From the NCBI RefSeq assembly GCF_900107045.1, contig NZ_FNON01000014.1, positions 1 through 64,000 on the forward strand: a DNA stretch of 64,000 nt, in the 5' to 3' direction. Shown here one piece after another: positions 26,122 to 34,444 of the stretch. The stretch's first letter is position 1; each line of letters opens with the position of its first letter. The notes under the pieces were generated by a model. The model had not been told where the DNA came from. It did no database searches and saw nothing but the letters and a program-made list of their open reading frames with translations. The position numbers and the translations under genes are program-made. The DNA is from Amycolatopsis xylanica. GTDB lineage: Bacteria; Actinomycetota; Actinomycetes; Mycobacteriales; Pseudonocardiaceae.

Positions 26122-27444
26122 GTGACCGAGCACCAGCGCGTACTGCGCACCGAGATCCCCGGCCCCGCGTCGCGTGCGCTGCAGGAGCGGCGCGGTGCCG
26201 TCGTGGCGGGCGGCGTGAGTTCCGTGCTCCCCGTCTATGTGAAGTCGGCGGACGGCGGCCTGCTCACCGATGTCGACGGCAACGTGCTGATCGACTTCGG
26301 TTCGGGTATCGCGGTGACCAACGTCGGCCACAATGTGCCCGCCGTGGTGGACCGCGTCCGCGAGCAGGTCGCGAACTTCACCCACACGTGTTTCATGATC
26401 GCGCCGTACGAGGGCTATGTGGAGGTCTGCGAAGCCCTCGCCGAGCTGACGCCGGGCGACCACGCGAAGAAGTCGGTGCTGTTCAACTCCGGCGCCGAGG
26501 CCGTCGAGAACGCGGTGAAGATCGCCCGCGTCGCGACCGGGCGCCAGGCGGTCGTCGTGTTCGACCACGCGTATCACGGCCGCACGAACCTCACGATGGC
26601 GCTGACCGCGAAGTCCATTCCGTACAAGCACGGCTTCGGGCCGTTCGCGCCCGAGGTCTACCGGGTGCCGGGCTCGTACCCGTTCCGCGACGGCCTCGGC
26701 GGCGCCGAAGCCGCCGCGATCGCGATCGACCGGATCGAGAAGCAGATCGGCGGCGACCAGGTGGCCGCGGTCGTCATCGAACCGATCCAGGGTGAGGGTG
26801 GCTTCATCGAGCCCGCGCCGGGCTTCCTGCCCGCGCTGTCCGAATGGTGCGAGGCGAACGGCGTCGTCTTCGTCGCCGACGAGGTGCAGACCGGTTTCTG
26901 CCGCACGGGTGACTGGTTCGCGTCCTCGCGTGAGAACGTCGTGCCGGACTTGATCGCGACCGCCAAGGGCATCGCGGCCGGGCTTCCGCTCGCCGCGGTG
27001 ACCGGGCGCGCGGAGCTGCTCGACGCCGTCCCGCCGGGCGGGCTCGGCGGCACCTACGGCGGCAACCCCGTCGCGTGCGCGGCGGCGATCGGGTCGATCG
27101 AGACCATGCGCGCCCAGGATCTGGCCGCCGGAGCGCGCCGGATCGAAGAGACGGTCGTGCCGCGCCTGCGCGCGCTCGCGGAGAAGACCGGCGTCATCGG
27201 CGACGTCCGGGGCCGCGGCGCGATGCTCGCCGCGGAGTTCGTCAAGCCGGGCACGACCGAGCCCGACGCCGCGCTCACCGGCCGCATCGCGAAGGCCTGC
27301 CACGCCGCCGGCGTGGTCGTGCTGACCTGCGGCACCTACGGCAACATCGTGCGGCTGCTGCCGCCGCTGTCCCTGTCCGACGCGCTGCTCGACGAGGGCC
27401 TCTCGGTCCTGGAGCAGGCAGTCATCGAGGAGTCGTCCAAGTGA
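26122..27444 (+). CDS. gabT: 4-aminobutyrate aminotransferase
   Basis: 440-residue class III PLP aminotransferase. Segments include LIDFGSGIAVTNVGH, NSGAEAVENAVKIAR, DHAYHGRTNLTMALT, EPIQGEGGF, FVADEVQTGF and the PLP lysine in ATAKGIAAGLPL. This closely fits GABA:2-oxoglutarate aminotransferase giving succinate semialdehyde. GTG start with AGGAG 6 nt upstream; the longer open frame has no ribosome site. The stop overlaps the following aldehyde dehydrogenase start (GTGA). Regulated probably by the divergent PucR protein. Confidence 0.93.
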   Translation: MTEHQRVLRTEIPGPASRALQERRGAVVAGGVSSVLPVYVKSADGGLLTDVDGNVLIDFGSGIAVTNVGHNVPAVVDRVREQVANFTHTCFMIAPYEGYVEVCEALAELTPGDHAKKSVLFNSGAEAVENAVKIARVATGRQAVVVFDHAYHGRTNLTMALTAKSIPYKHGFGPFAPEVYRVPGSYPFRDGLGGAEAAAIAIDRIEKQIGGDQVAAVVIEPIQGEGGFIEPAPGFLPALSEWCEANGVVFVADEVQTGFCRTGDWFASSRENVVPDLIATAKGIAAGLPLAAVTGRAELLDAVPPGGLGGTYGGNPVACAAAIGSIETMRAQDLAAGARRIEETVVPRLRALAEKTGVIGDVRGRGAMLAAEFVKPGTTEPDAALTGRIAKACHAAGVVVLTCGTYGNIVRLLPPLSLSDALLDEGLSVLEQAVIEESSK

Positions 27445-28868
27445 GCACCCCCTTTTGGGTCGCAGGCAAGCCGGTGACGAGCACGCGGACCGCGTCCGTC
27501 CGCCACTCGTTCGACGGCAGCGAAGCCGGTTCGCACTACGTGCCGTCCGCTTCGGACATCGAGGCCGCGGTCCAGGCCGCGCACGACGTCCAGCACGAGT
27601 TCGCGACGCTGCCCGCGCACGTCCGCGCCGGCGCGTTGGACCACGTGTCCCGCGCGTTGGGTGAGCGGGCCGAAGAGCTCGCGCAGCTCATCACCGCCGA
27701 GTCGGGCAAGCCGCTCAAGTGGGCCCGCGGCGAGGTCGGCCGTGCGGTTTCGACGTTCCGCTGGGCGGCCGAGGAGGCCCGCCGCTTCTCCGGTGACCTG
27801 CAGCGGCTCGACACCGACGCGGGCGGCACCGGACGGCTCGCGCTCATCCGCCGGGTGCCGAAGGGCCCGGTGCTCGGCATCACCCCGTTCAACTTCCCGC
27901 TGAACCTGGTCGCGCACAAGGTCGCCCCGGCGATCGCGGTCGGCGCGCCGATCGTGCTCAAGCCCGCGCCCGCGACGCCGCTGACCGCGCTGGCGCTCGG
28001 TGAGATCCTCGCGGACGCGGGGCTGCCCGCCGGCAGCTGGTCGATCCTGCCGACCGGCAATGAGGAGGCCGCGAAGCTCGTCGCCGATCCGCGATTGCCG
28101 GTCGTTTCGTTCACCGGCAGCGTCCCGGTCGGCTGGGGCATCCGCGACAGCGTGCCGCGCAAGCACGTCGCGCTCGAGCTCGGCGGCAACGCGGCCGTGC
28201 TCGTCTGCCCCGACTGGGCCGACCTGGAGTTCGCGGCCCAGCGGATCGCCACCTTCGCGATGTACCAGGCCGGGCAGTCGTGCATTTCGGTTCAGCGCGT
28301 CTACGCGCACACCGATGTCTACGACGAGCTGTCAGCTCGCGTGCTCGAGCAGGTACGGGCACTGCGCACCGGCGACCCGCGCGCCGACGCGACCGACGTG
28401 GGCCCACTGGTCAACACGGCCGCCGCCGAGCGCGTCGAATCGTGGGTCGCCGCCGCGGTGAACGCCGGAGCCGAGCTGCTCACCGGCGGTGGCCGGGACG
28501 GGGCGACGGTCGAGCCGACCGTGCTCGCCGGCGCTCCGGAGGACGCGGACGTGATGGCCGAAGAGGTCTTCGGCCCGGTCGTTTCGCTCAGCCGGGTCGA
28601 TTCGGTGGACGAAGGCGTACGGCTGATCAACGCGTCGCGCTTCGGCTTGCAGGCGGGGGTGTTCACGCGAGACCTGCCAACCGCGTTCGACGTCTCCGCC
28701 AAACTGCAGGTCGGTGGGGTGCTCGTCGGTGACGTGCCGAGTTTCCGTGCCGACCAGATGCCGTACGGCGGGGTCAAGGACTCCGGCGTCGGCCGCGAGG
28801 GGCCCGCGTCGGCGATGGCCGACTTCACCGAGGAGCGCGTCACCGTGCTCACCGGGCTGACGCTCTAG
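27441..28868 (+). CDS. NAD(P)-dependent aldehyde dehydrogenase, probably succinate-semialdehyde type
   Basis: 475 residues of the aldehyde dehydrogenase superfamily: ITPFNFPLNLVAHKV, FTGSVPVGWGI (cofactor region), catalytic Glu in LELGGNA, catalytic Cys in GQSCISVQRV and EEVFGPVVSL. Translationally coupled to gabT (4-nt GTGA overlap), so it most likely oxidises succinate semialdehyde. However, the CISVQR active-site context is also common in lactaldehyde- and other ALDHs, so gabD is not assigned. The 3' 537 bases are overlapped by the antisense P450 reading frame. Confidence 0.88.
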   Translation: MSTPFWVAGKPVTSTRTASVRHSFDGSEAGSHYVPSASDIEAAVQAAHDVQHEFATLPAHVRAGALDHVSRALGERAEELAQLITAESGKPLKWARGEVGRAVSTFRWAAEEARRFSGDLQRLDTDAGGTGRLALIRRVPKGPVLGITPFNFPLNLVAHKVAPAIAVGAPIVLKPAPATPLTALALGEILADAGLPAGSWSILPTGNEEAAKLVADPRLPVVSFTGSVPVGWGIRDSVPRKHVALELGGNAAVLVCPDWADLEFAAQRIATFAMYQAGQSCISVQRVYAHTDVYDELSARVLEQVRALRTGDPRADATDVGPLVNTAAAERVESWVAAAVNAGAELLTGGGRDGATVEPTVLAGAPEDADVMAEEVFGPVVSLSRVDSVDEGVRLINASRFGLQAGVFTRDLPTAFDVSAKLQVGGVLVGDVPSFRADQMPYGGVKDSGVGREGPASAMADFTEERVTVLTGLTL

Positions 28869-30125
28869 CCCGGTCCGGACCGGCAACGCCTCCAGCGCGC
28901 GGAGATTGCTCCGGCGCTGCCAGCGGACGGCACCGGTCAGGCCCAGCCGAGGCGCGCGCTCCAGCAACACGCGGAGCGCGGCCTCGGCTTCCATCTTCGC
29001 CAGCATCGCGCCGAGGCAGTAGTGCGCACCGCCCGCGAACGTCAAATGGTCCTTTCGCGCACGCGTGATGTCGAACCGGTGCGGATCCTCGAAGACCAGC
29101 GGGTCGCGGTTGGCCGCCGCGCGCACGATGACGACCTCACTGTCCTTTTTGATCAGCTTCCCGCCGATTTCGACGTCCTCGTGGGCCACCCGCAGCGAAA
29201 GATGGGTCGACGGCTCGAAGCGAAGTACCTCGTCGATCACGTTCGGCACCAGGTCCCGGTCGGCCAGCAGCATTTCCCACTGGTCGCGATTGTTCAACAA
29301 GGTGACGACCGCGTTGCCGATCAGGTTCGCGGTCGTCTCGAACCCGGCGAGGAACAGCGTCTCACCGTTGACGACCGCTTCCTCCGCCGTGATCTCACCG
29401 GCATCTTCCGCGCGGACCAGCGCGGTCATGATGTCGTCGCGCGGGTCTTCGCGGCGGCGGTCGAGCAGTTCGCGGAGCAGGGCGTGCAACTCGACGCGGG
29501 CGGCTTCGTACTCGCGCAGCTGGGCGATCGAGCGGACTCCGTCGCACGCCAGCGCGATGACATTGCCGTGCTCTTGGAGACGCGCCAATTCGTCATGCGC
29601 GTCGTCGTCGATGCCGAGCAGGTCGGCGATCACCCGCAGCGGCAACGGCTGCGCGAAGTCGGCCAGCAGATCGAAGTCGTCGCCCGCTTCGTCGAGCAAT
29701 CGGTTCGCGATCCGCTCGACGCGCTCGGTGTAGGCCTTCATCAGTTTCGGGCGGAAATACGGCGCGATCAGCCGCCGCAGCCGGTTGTGGTCCGGCGCGT
29801 CCTTGAGCAGCAGCGAGTCCCCGAGGTTCTGCAGCGCGAGCCTGCTCACGTCGCTCTTGCCGGTCAGCTCACCGTCGGCCTTGCGGACGCCGAACCGAGG
29901 ATCCTTCAGCAACTGGGCGCTCAGCTCATGCGAAAGGACCGCGTGGATACCGGCCGGGCTGCGGTAGACCGGACCTTTCGCGCGCATGCGCTCATAGGCC
30001 GAGTACGGGTCTTCGGAGCGCTCCCGCAGCAGAACCTGCAGGAGTGGGTCACCGGAGCGTGCCAAGGTCCACGCCGCGGCCTTTTGGACGTTGAGGCGGA
30101 CTTTGCGGACCAGGTTGCTGTGCAT
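28332..30125 (-). CDS. Cytochrome P450 with antisense C-terminal read-through
   Basis: Bacterial class I P450. I-helix AGFETT, ExxR in DEVLRFEP, haem ligand Cys in FAGGAHYCLGAM. A normal P450 would end near residue 420 (ALEALPVR), but no stop codon is present there and the frame continues for 178 codons antisense to the aldehyde dehydrogenase gene, ending at 28332. The extension is register-aligned with the opposite gene, where GC-rich codon use keeps this frame open, and it has no P450-like content. ATG at 30125 is chosen over GTG 30134. Substrate unknown; no ferredoxin gene is adjacent. A lost stop or a one-base sequence error (TAG is present one frame over at 28868) would explain it. Confidence 0.85.
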   Translation of the reverse strand: MHSNLVRKVRLNVQKAAAWTLARSGDPLLQVLLRERSEDPYSAYERMRAKGPVYRSPAGIHAVLSHELSAQLLKDPRFGVRKADGELTGKSDVSRLALQNLGDSLLLKDAPDHNRLRRLIAPYFRPKLMKAYTERVERIANRLLDEAGDDFDLLADFAQPLPLRVIADLLGIDDDAHDELARLQEHGNVIALACDGVRSIAQLREYEAARVELHALLRELLDRRREDPRDDIMTALVRAEDAGEITAEEAVVNGETLFLAGFETTANLIGNAVVTLLNNRDQWEMLLADRDLVPNVIDEVLRFEPSTHLSLRVAHEDVEIGGKLIKKDSEVVIVRAAANRDPLVFEDPHRFDITRARKDHLTFAGGAHYCLGAMLAKMEAEAALRVLLERAPRLGLTGAVRWQRRSNLRALEALPVRTGLERQPGEHGDALLGEVGHRRRGPLAADAGVLDPAVRHLVGTETRHVTDEHPTDLQFGGDVERGWQVSREHPRLQAEARRVDQPYAFVHRIDPAERNDRAEDLFGHHVRVLRSAGEHGRLDRRPVPATAGEQLGSGVHRGGDPRFDALGGGRVDQWAHVGRVGARVAGAQCPYLLEHAS

Positions 30126-30174
30126 GCCGTCCACACGGGACTCTCGCGAGGACGGTTCAAGCGTGTGCCCCAGG

Positions 30175-30924
30175 TCACCCGAAGGAGCGCGAAAGCTCCT
30201 CGTGCGCTTCGACGAGCGAGGGTCCGTACCAGGTCAGATACCGGCCGGACACCAGTACGGACGGCAGTCCGGGGAACGCCTCAGGACCATCCGTGTGAGT
30301 GAAGACGTACGGCTCGTCGGGCAGGACGACGAGGTCGGCGCCTTGTTCGTTGAGCTCGTCGAGCGGCGGGCGCGGATAGCGCTCGGGGTGCCCTTCGTAC
30401 ACGTTGCCGATGCCGAGCCTGCGCAGGACATCGCCGCCGAACGTGTCGCGGCCCAGCACGATCCACGGCTTGCGCCAGACCGGGATCACCGCCCGCGCGC
30501 GGATCGGCCGGGTCTCACGCCAGACCTCCTCGGCCGCGACCAGCCACTCCGGTTCGTCCAGGTCCAGTGCCTGGGTCAGGATCCGCCGCAACGAGCCGAG
30601 CGCGGCCGGGACGGTGACGGCCGCCTCCATCACCCACACCGGGAAACCGTTGGCGCGCAGCCGTTCCACGTCTTCGAGCCGGTTCTCCTCCGAGTTCGCG
30701 AGCACCAGGTCCGGTGCCAGCGCGAGCACCTCGTCGATCTTCGGGTACTTCGAACCGCCGACCCTCGGGACGTCCAAAGTGGACGGGTGGGTGCAGTATG
30801 CGGTCGCGCCGACGAGCCTGCCCGGCGCGCTGACCTCGACGGCCTCGGTCAGCGACGGCACCAGGGAGACGACGCGTGCCGCCGGGCCGGTCAACGGCAC
30901 GGGCTCGCCGAGGTCGTCGATCAT
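30175..30924 (-). CDS. BtuF-like helical-backbone metal/cobalamin receptor protein
   Basis: 249 residues resembling periplasmic-binding proteins for cobalamin or metal chelates: RVVSLVPSLTEAV at the N-terminus, ALAPDLVLANSEEN in the middle, and GADLVVLPDEPYVF in the second lobe. It has no signal peptide or lipobox, so it seems cytoplasmic, unlike true BtuF; actinobacteria carry many such soluble versions of unknown function. Its ATG overlaps the RNB ribonuclease stop by 4 nt (ATGA), so the two are co-translated. The longer upstream frame is a shadow of the ribonuclease gene. Confidence 0.78.
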   Translation of the reverse strand: MIDDLGEPVPLTGPAARVVSLVPSLTEAVEVSAPGRLVGATAYCTHPSTLDVPRVGGSKYPKIDEVLALAPDLVLANSEENRLEDVERLRANGFPVWVMEAAVTVPAALGSLRRILTQALDLDEPEWLVAAEEVWRETRPIRARAVIPVWRKPWIVLGRDTFGGDVLRRLGIGNVYEGHPERYPRPPLDELNEQGADLVVLPDEPYVFTHTDGPEAFPGLPSVLVSGRYLTWYGPSLVEAHEELSRSFG

Positions 30925-32336
30925 GCGGCCTCGAACTCGACCTTGCGCTTGTCGACGTCGACCGAGATCAGGCGCACGGCGATCCGTTCGCCGACGGTGA
31001 GCCGCGCACCCGCGCACTTCGCCATCACGGTCGGGTCCTCGACGAGGATCTCGGCCTTGTTCTCCTCGGCCCGCAGCACGACGGCCTGGAACTCGCCGCC
31101 GATGTGCTCGGCGAGCACCCACGCTTCGACCTGGTCGATGCACGCCCGTTCGACGCGGGCGGCCAGTGTGTCGGAGGCGGTCATCTGCTCCGGCACCTCC
31201 GACAGCGCCTCGCGCACCCAGTCCGGCACCGGGCGGTCCGCTTGGACGGCCAGGCAGATTTCGGTGGCGAAGCGGTCGACCAGCCGCCGAATCGGCGCGG
31301 TCACGTGCGCGTACGGTCCGCCGATGCCGGCGTGCGTGGTCAATTCGGGCAGCGAACCGTCGAACGCGGTGTACCCGGCGCCGCGCAGCAGGCGCGTCGT
31401 GTCCGCGTAGAGCGCCATCGAGCGCGGGTCGCCGGGATCGAGTTTCGACAGGAACACGGACACGCTGGTCTGTTCCGGCCATTCGATCCCCAGCGCGTGC
31501 GCGGACCGCCTGAGCCAGGCGACGGCTTCTTCTTCGGGGGCAGGCAACGTGCGGAGCACGCCGACCCGGGCTTCGATCATGATCTGCGCCGCGGCCATGC
31601 CGGTGAGCAGCGAGATTTCGGCGTTCCAGGCGTCGATGTCGTTGCGCGGGCGGCGCGCGAGCGCCCAGCCCCCGTCGGCGTCTCCGCTGATCTCCTGCTC
31701 GGGCAGCTGCAATTCGACCGCGCCACGCCGCACGGCGAGCTCGCGGCGCAGCCTGCCGAGATCCGGCAACGCGGCGATCGACGGATGCGGCCTGCCCGCG
31801 TTGATCTCGGCCTGCACGGTCTCGTAGTCGAACTGCGCGGTGGACCGGACCAGCGCACGGCGCACATGGGTGGTGACCGGCAGGCCGCTGGCGTCCGTGT
31901 CGATAGTCCAGAGCACCGCGGGCCTGGTTTCCCCTGGCAGCAGGCTCGCGGCGCCTTCGGACAGCACCGGCGGGTGCAGTGGGACGTTGCCGTCCGGCAG
32001 ATAGAGCGTCTGGCCGCGGCGACGGGCTTCGCGGTCGATCGGGCCATCAGGCCTGACGAACGTCGCGAGGTCCGCGATCGCGTAGTGCACGCGGAACCCG
32101 GTCGCGGTCCGCTCGAGGAAGATCGCCTGGTCGAGATCCTTCGCCCCGGGTGGGTCGATGGTCACGAAGGGCAGACCGGTGGCGTCTTCCCGTTCCGCCG
32201 GCTCGATCGGATCGCCGACCGCGGCTTCGGCCTCGGCGAGGACATCGGGACTGAACGACTCAGGCAGCACGAACTCGGCGCGCAGGCGACCGAAGTCACC
32301 CCCGGCCGTATGGGTGCGGATCACCAGGGGGGCCAC
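30921..32336 (-). CDS. RNB-domain ribonuclease, short form
   Basis: 471 residues carrying the RNase II/R catalytic RNB domain (about 40-370) and a short C-terminal strand-rich region. The metal-binding cluster reads IDPPGAKDLDQA; RNase II has D-x-D-D where this has D-L-D-Q. The helix HAGIGGPYAHVTAPIRRLVD matches the family's YTHATSPIRRY block. It lacks the N-terminal cold-shock domains and a clear S1 domain, so it is shorter than RNase R. It probably degrades RNA 3' to 5', but altered RNA binding is likely. GTG start at 32336; followed by the BtuF-like gene. Confidence 0.85.
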   Translation of the reverse strand: MAPLVIRTHTAGGDFGRLRAEFVLPESFSPDVLAEAEAAVGDPIEPAEREDATGLPFVTIDPPGAKDLDQAIFLERTATGFRVHYAIADLATFVRPDGPIDREARRRGQTLYLPDGNVPLHPPVLSEGAASLLPGETRPAVLWTIDTDASGLPVTTHVRRALVRSTAQFDYETVQAEINAGRPHPSIAALPDLGRLRRELAVRRGAVELQLPEQEISGDADGGWALARRPRNDIDAWNAEISLLTGMAAAQIMIEARVGVLRTLPAPEEEAVAWLRRSAHALGIEWPEQTSVSVFLSKLDPGDPRSMALYADTTRLLRGAGYTAFDGSLPELTTHAGIGGPYAHVTAPIRRLVDRFATEICLAVQADRPVPDWVREALSEVPEQMTASDTLAARVERACIDQVEAWVLAEHIGGEFQAVVLRAEENKAEILVEDPTVMAKCAGARLTVGERIAVRLISVDVDKRKVEFEAA

Positions 32337-32453
32337 TCGACAACCCTAACCCGAGACCGGAGGGTTGATCGCCCGTTCGGGTGCGGGCCAGTCGGGTGTA
32401 CGTTGCGAGGGCCAATAATGAAAACCGGAATCATCTTCGGAAAGGTGCTCGCT

Positions 32454-33410
32454 GTGAAGATCGCGTTCGTCGGCAAGGGCGGCAGCGGCAAGACCACGCT
32501 GGCGTCGCTGTTCACCGGCTATCTCGCCGACGCGGCCCGCCCCGTGCTCGCGATCGACGCGGACATCAACCAGCATCTGGCGGTCGCGCTCGGCGCGAGC
32601 CAGGACGAGGCCCACGCGCTGCCGACGCTCGGTGAGCACATGGGCCTGATCAAGGAGTACCTGCGCGGCGACAACCCGCGCATCACCGACACGGCGTCGA
32701 TGATCAAGACCACCCCGCCGGGCCGCGGTTCACGGCTGGTCCGGCCGTTCGACGACAACCCGATCTCCGCCGCCTGCTTCCGCTCGGTCGGCGGCATCCG
32801 GCTCGCGGTGACGGGCCAGTTCGAGGAGTCCGACCTCGGCGTGGCCTGCTACCACTCGAAGGTCGGCGCGGCGGAGCTGCTGCTCAACCACATGATCGAC
32901 GGCGACGGCGAGTACGTGGTGATGGACATGACCGCGGGCGCCGACGCTTTCGCTTCCGGGCTGTTCACGCGGTTCGACGTGACGTTCCTGGTGTGCGAGC
33001 CGACGCTGCGCAGCGTCGGCGTCTACCGGCAATACGCGGACTACGCGCGTGACTTCGGGGTGCGGCTCGTGGTCGTCGGCAACAAGGTCACCGACGCCGA
33101 GGACGTGGAATTCCTGAGCACCGAGGTCGGGCCGGACCTGCTCGGCTGGATGCAGGCTTCCGGACACGTCCGCGCCGCCGAGCGGGGCCGCGCCCGGCCG
33201 ATCGGCGAACTCGAGGTGCACAACCTGGCGACGCTGGCGTCGATGCTGTCCACTGTGGATTCCGTGGACCGGGACTGGGCCCGGTACCAGCGTCAGGGCG
33301 TCGAATTCCACCTGCGCAACGCCGCCGCGTGGGGCAGCGACCGCGCGGGCTCGGACCTGGCGGCCCAGGTCGACCCCGACTTCGTGTTTGGTCCAGCGCT
33401 CACTTCTTAG
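32454..33410 (+). CDS. CooC/MinD-like P-loop ATPase
   Basis: 318-residue P-loop protein with deviant Walker A (VGKGGSGKTTLAS) at the N-terminus, switch region AIDADINQH and MDMTAGADAF, the arrangement of SIMIBI-class CooC/ParA proteins. CooC members insert nickel or assist metalloenzymes, but no carbon-monoxide dehydrogenase or hydrogenase gene is present, so no substrate is suggested. GTG 32454 preceded by GGAAAGG is chosen; an ATG at 32418 in the same frame is the alternative. Its 3' end overlaps a small convergent membrane-protein gene. Confidence 0.78.
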   Translation: MKIAFVGKGGSGKTTLASLFTGYLADAARPVLAIDADINQHLAVALGASQDEAHALPTLGEHMGLIKEYLRGDNPRITDTASMIKTTPPGRGSRLVRPFDDNPISAACFRSVGGIRLAVTGQFEESDLGVACYHSKVGAAELLLNHMIDGDGEYVVMDMTAGADAFASGLFTRFDVTFLVCEPTLRSVGVYRQYADYARDFGVRLVVVGNKVTDAEDVEFLSTEVGPDLLGWMQASGHVRAAERGRARPIGELEVHNLATLASMLSTVDSVDRDWARYQRQGVEFHLRNAAAWGSDRAGSDLAAQVDPDFVFGPALTS

Positions 33411-33579
33411 CCGCACGGCGCAGTCGCGTGATCATCACCACGAACAGCGGAATGAGGCCGAGCCCAGCCAAAGCCGATGTGACGTGCTCGATCTCGGAGA
33501 AATGCACGACGAAGAACACCGCCGCACTCAGTTCAAGCACGACGCCTAGTACGAAGAGCGCCTTCTCCCACCCCGCCAC
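33400..33579 (-). CDS. Small two-helix membrane protein
   Basis: 59 residues: VAGWEKALFVLGVVLELSA begins the first hydrophobic helix (about 6-26), a short loop FSEIEHVT, then a second helix (about 36-50) and a basic tail TRLRRAAKK. A GTG start has AAGGTGGG 7 nt upstream. The 3' end overlaps the ATPase gene by 11 nt on the opposite strand. Function unknown; it was found by translating the gap rather than by homology. Confidence 0.6.
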   Translation of the reverse strand: MAGWEKALFVLGVVLELSAAVFFVVHFSEIEHVTSALAGLGLIPLFVVMITRLRRAAKK

Positions 33580-33624
33580 GGTTTCCCACCTTCTTCTCGA
33601 CTGCCCGGCCCGCTGGACTGCGAC

Positions 33625-33662
33625 CCGGAGGTCCGTGCCGGAGGTCCGGCACGGACCTCCGG
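33625..33662 (-). terminator. Hairpin terminator of the secreted protein gene
   Basis: Arms CCGGAGGTCCGTGCC and GGCACGGACCTCCGG (15 bp, perfect) with an 8-base loop, starting 7 nt beyond the stop of the minus-strand gene at 33669. Confidence 0.75.
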
Positions 33663-33668
33663 CCTAGA

Positions 33669-34325
33669 TCACTGACCGCTGCACCACGGGACACCCGTGT
33701 AGGTCAGGTACAGCGAGACGCCGTTGGAGTTCGAGCAGAACTGGATGGCGCTGGCACCGATCCAAAGAATCCCCGAAACCACGCCGGCGGGCACCGCGCC
33801 GGGCGAAGAGATGACGCCCGCACCGGCGAGCACGGCCGCGACGGCGGCAGCCCCCGCGCCCGCGTTGATCACGCTGACGAGCTTGTTCGTCCAATAGGAG
33901 TCCAAGTCCACCTCGATGCCCCACCAGTGGAACGACAGGCCGTTGGAACCGTCCATCGTCCGCGTTGACAGCGCGTCCGGATTCGACGAGCGGACCGCGA
34001 GGGACGCGTCCGACACGAGCTCGCCGGCCATGATCATCGCGTTCACTCGCTGGACCGACGCGGCGATCTTGGTGTACATCGACGACCCGACCGCCCGCAC
34101 CACTCTGTCCGGCGCGACGAGCTGGAAGGTGCCATCTGCCTGCCGATGCACGTACGGCGTGAGCGCTTCGACCGCTTTGGTCAACTCGGCCGACTGGCCG
34201 GTCCGCACCGACGACTGCGCCACGATCGCGGACCCCTGCGGTGCCGCCTCGGCCGTGATCGGCACGGCGAGCCCGATCATTGCCGCGAATACCGCGGTGG
34301 TAGCCACACACTTGACTGCTTTCAT
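33669..34325 (-). CDS. Secreted protein with glycine-zipper-like segment
   Basis: 218 residues. A signal peptide (1-28, ending AEAAP) predicts export. The middle is a polar helical region; then SFHWWGIEVDLDSYWTN leads into an Ala/Gly-rich hydrophobic stretch (about 150-195: AGAGAAAVAAVLAGAGV, then IGASAIQFC), and the protein ends with two Cys (QFCSNSN, PWCSGQ) that could pair. Many actinomycetes encode similar secreted proteins ending W-G...glycine-zipper...C, of unknown function; membrane insertion or bacteriocin-like activity is speculation. Ribosome site AAAGGGG 7 nt before the ATG. An orphan LuxR regulator lies upstream on the same strand. Confidence 0.75.
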   Translation of the reverse strand: MKAVKCVATTAVFAAMIGLAVPITAEAAPQGSAIVAQSSVRTGQSAELTKAVEALTPYVHRQADGTFQLVAPDRVVRAVGSSMYTKIAASVQRVNAMIMAGELVSDASLAVRSSNPDALSTRTMDGSNGLSFHWWGIEVDLDSYWTNKLVSVINAGAGAAAVAAVLAGAGVISSPGAVPAGVVSGILWIGASAIQFCSNSNGVSLYLTYTGVPWCSGQ

Positions 34326-34444
34326 GGAGAAACCCCTTTATGTCGATCATCTCTTCGCGCGTTTACACGGCGAGATGCTTCTCCCGACGAAAGGAAATCC
34401 GACGATATTCGCAGGCTCCCTTACGATGACCCCATGAACGCTAG

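Noticed and set aside
30876..32453. Long upstream extension of the CooC-like ATPase frame
   Set aside because: It is the antisense of the RNB ribonuclease gene; the ATPase begins at the P-loop with its own ribosome site.
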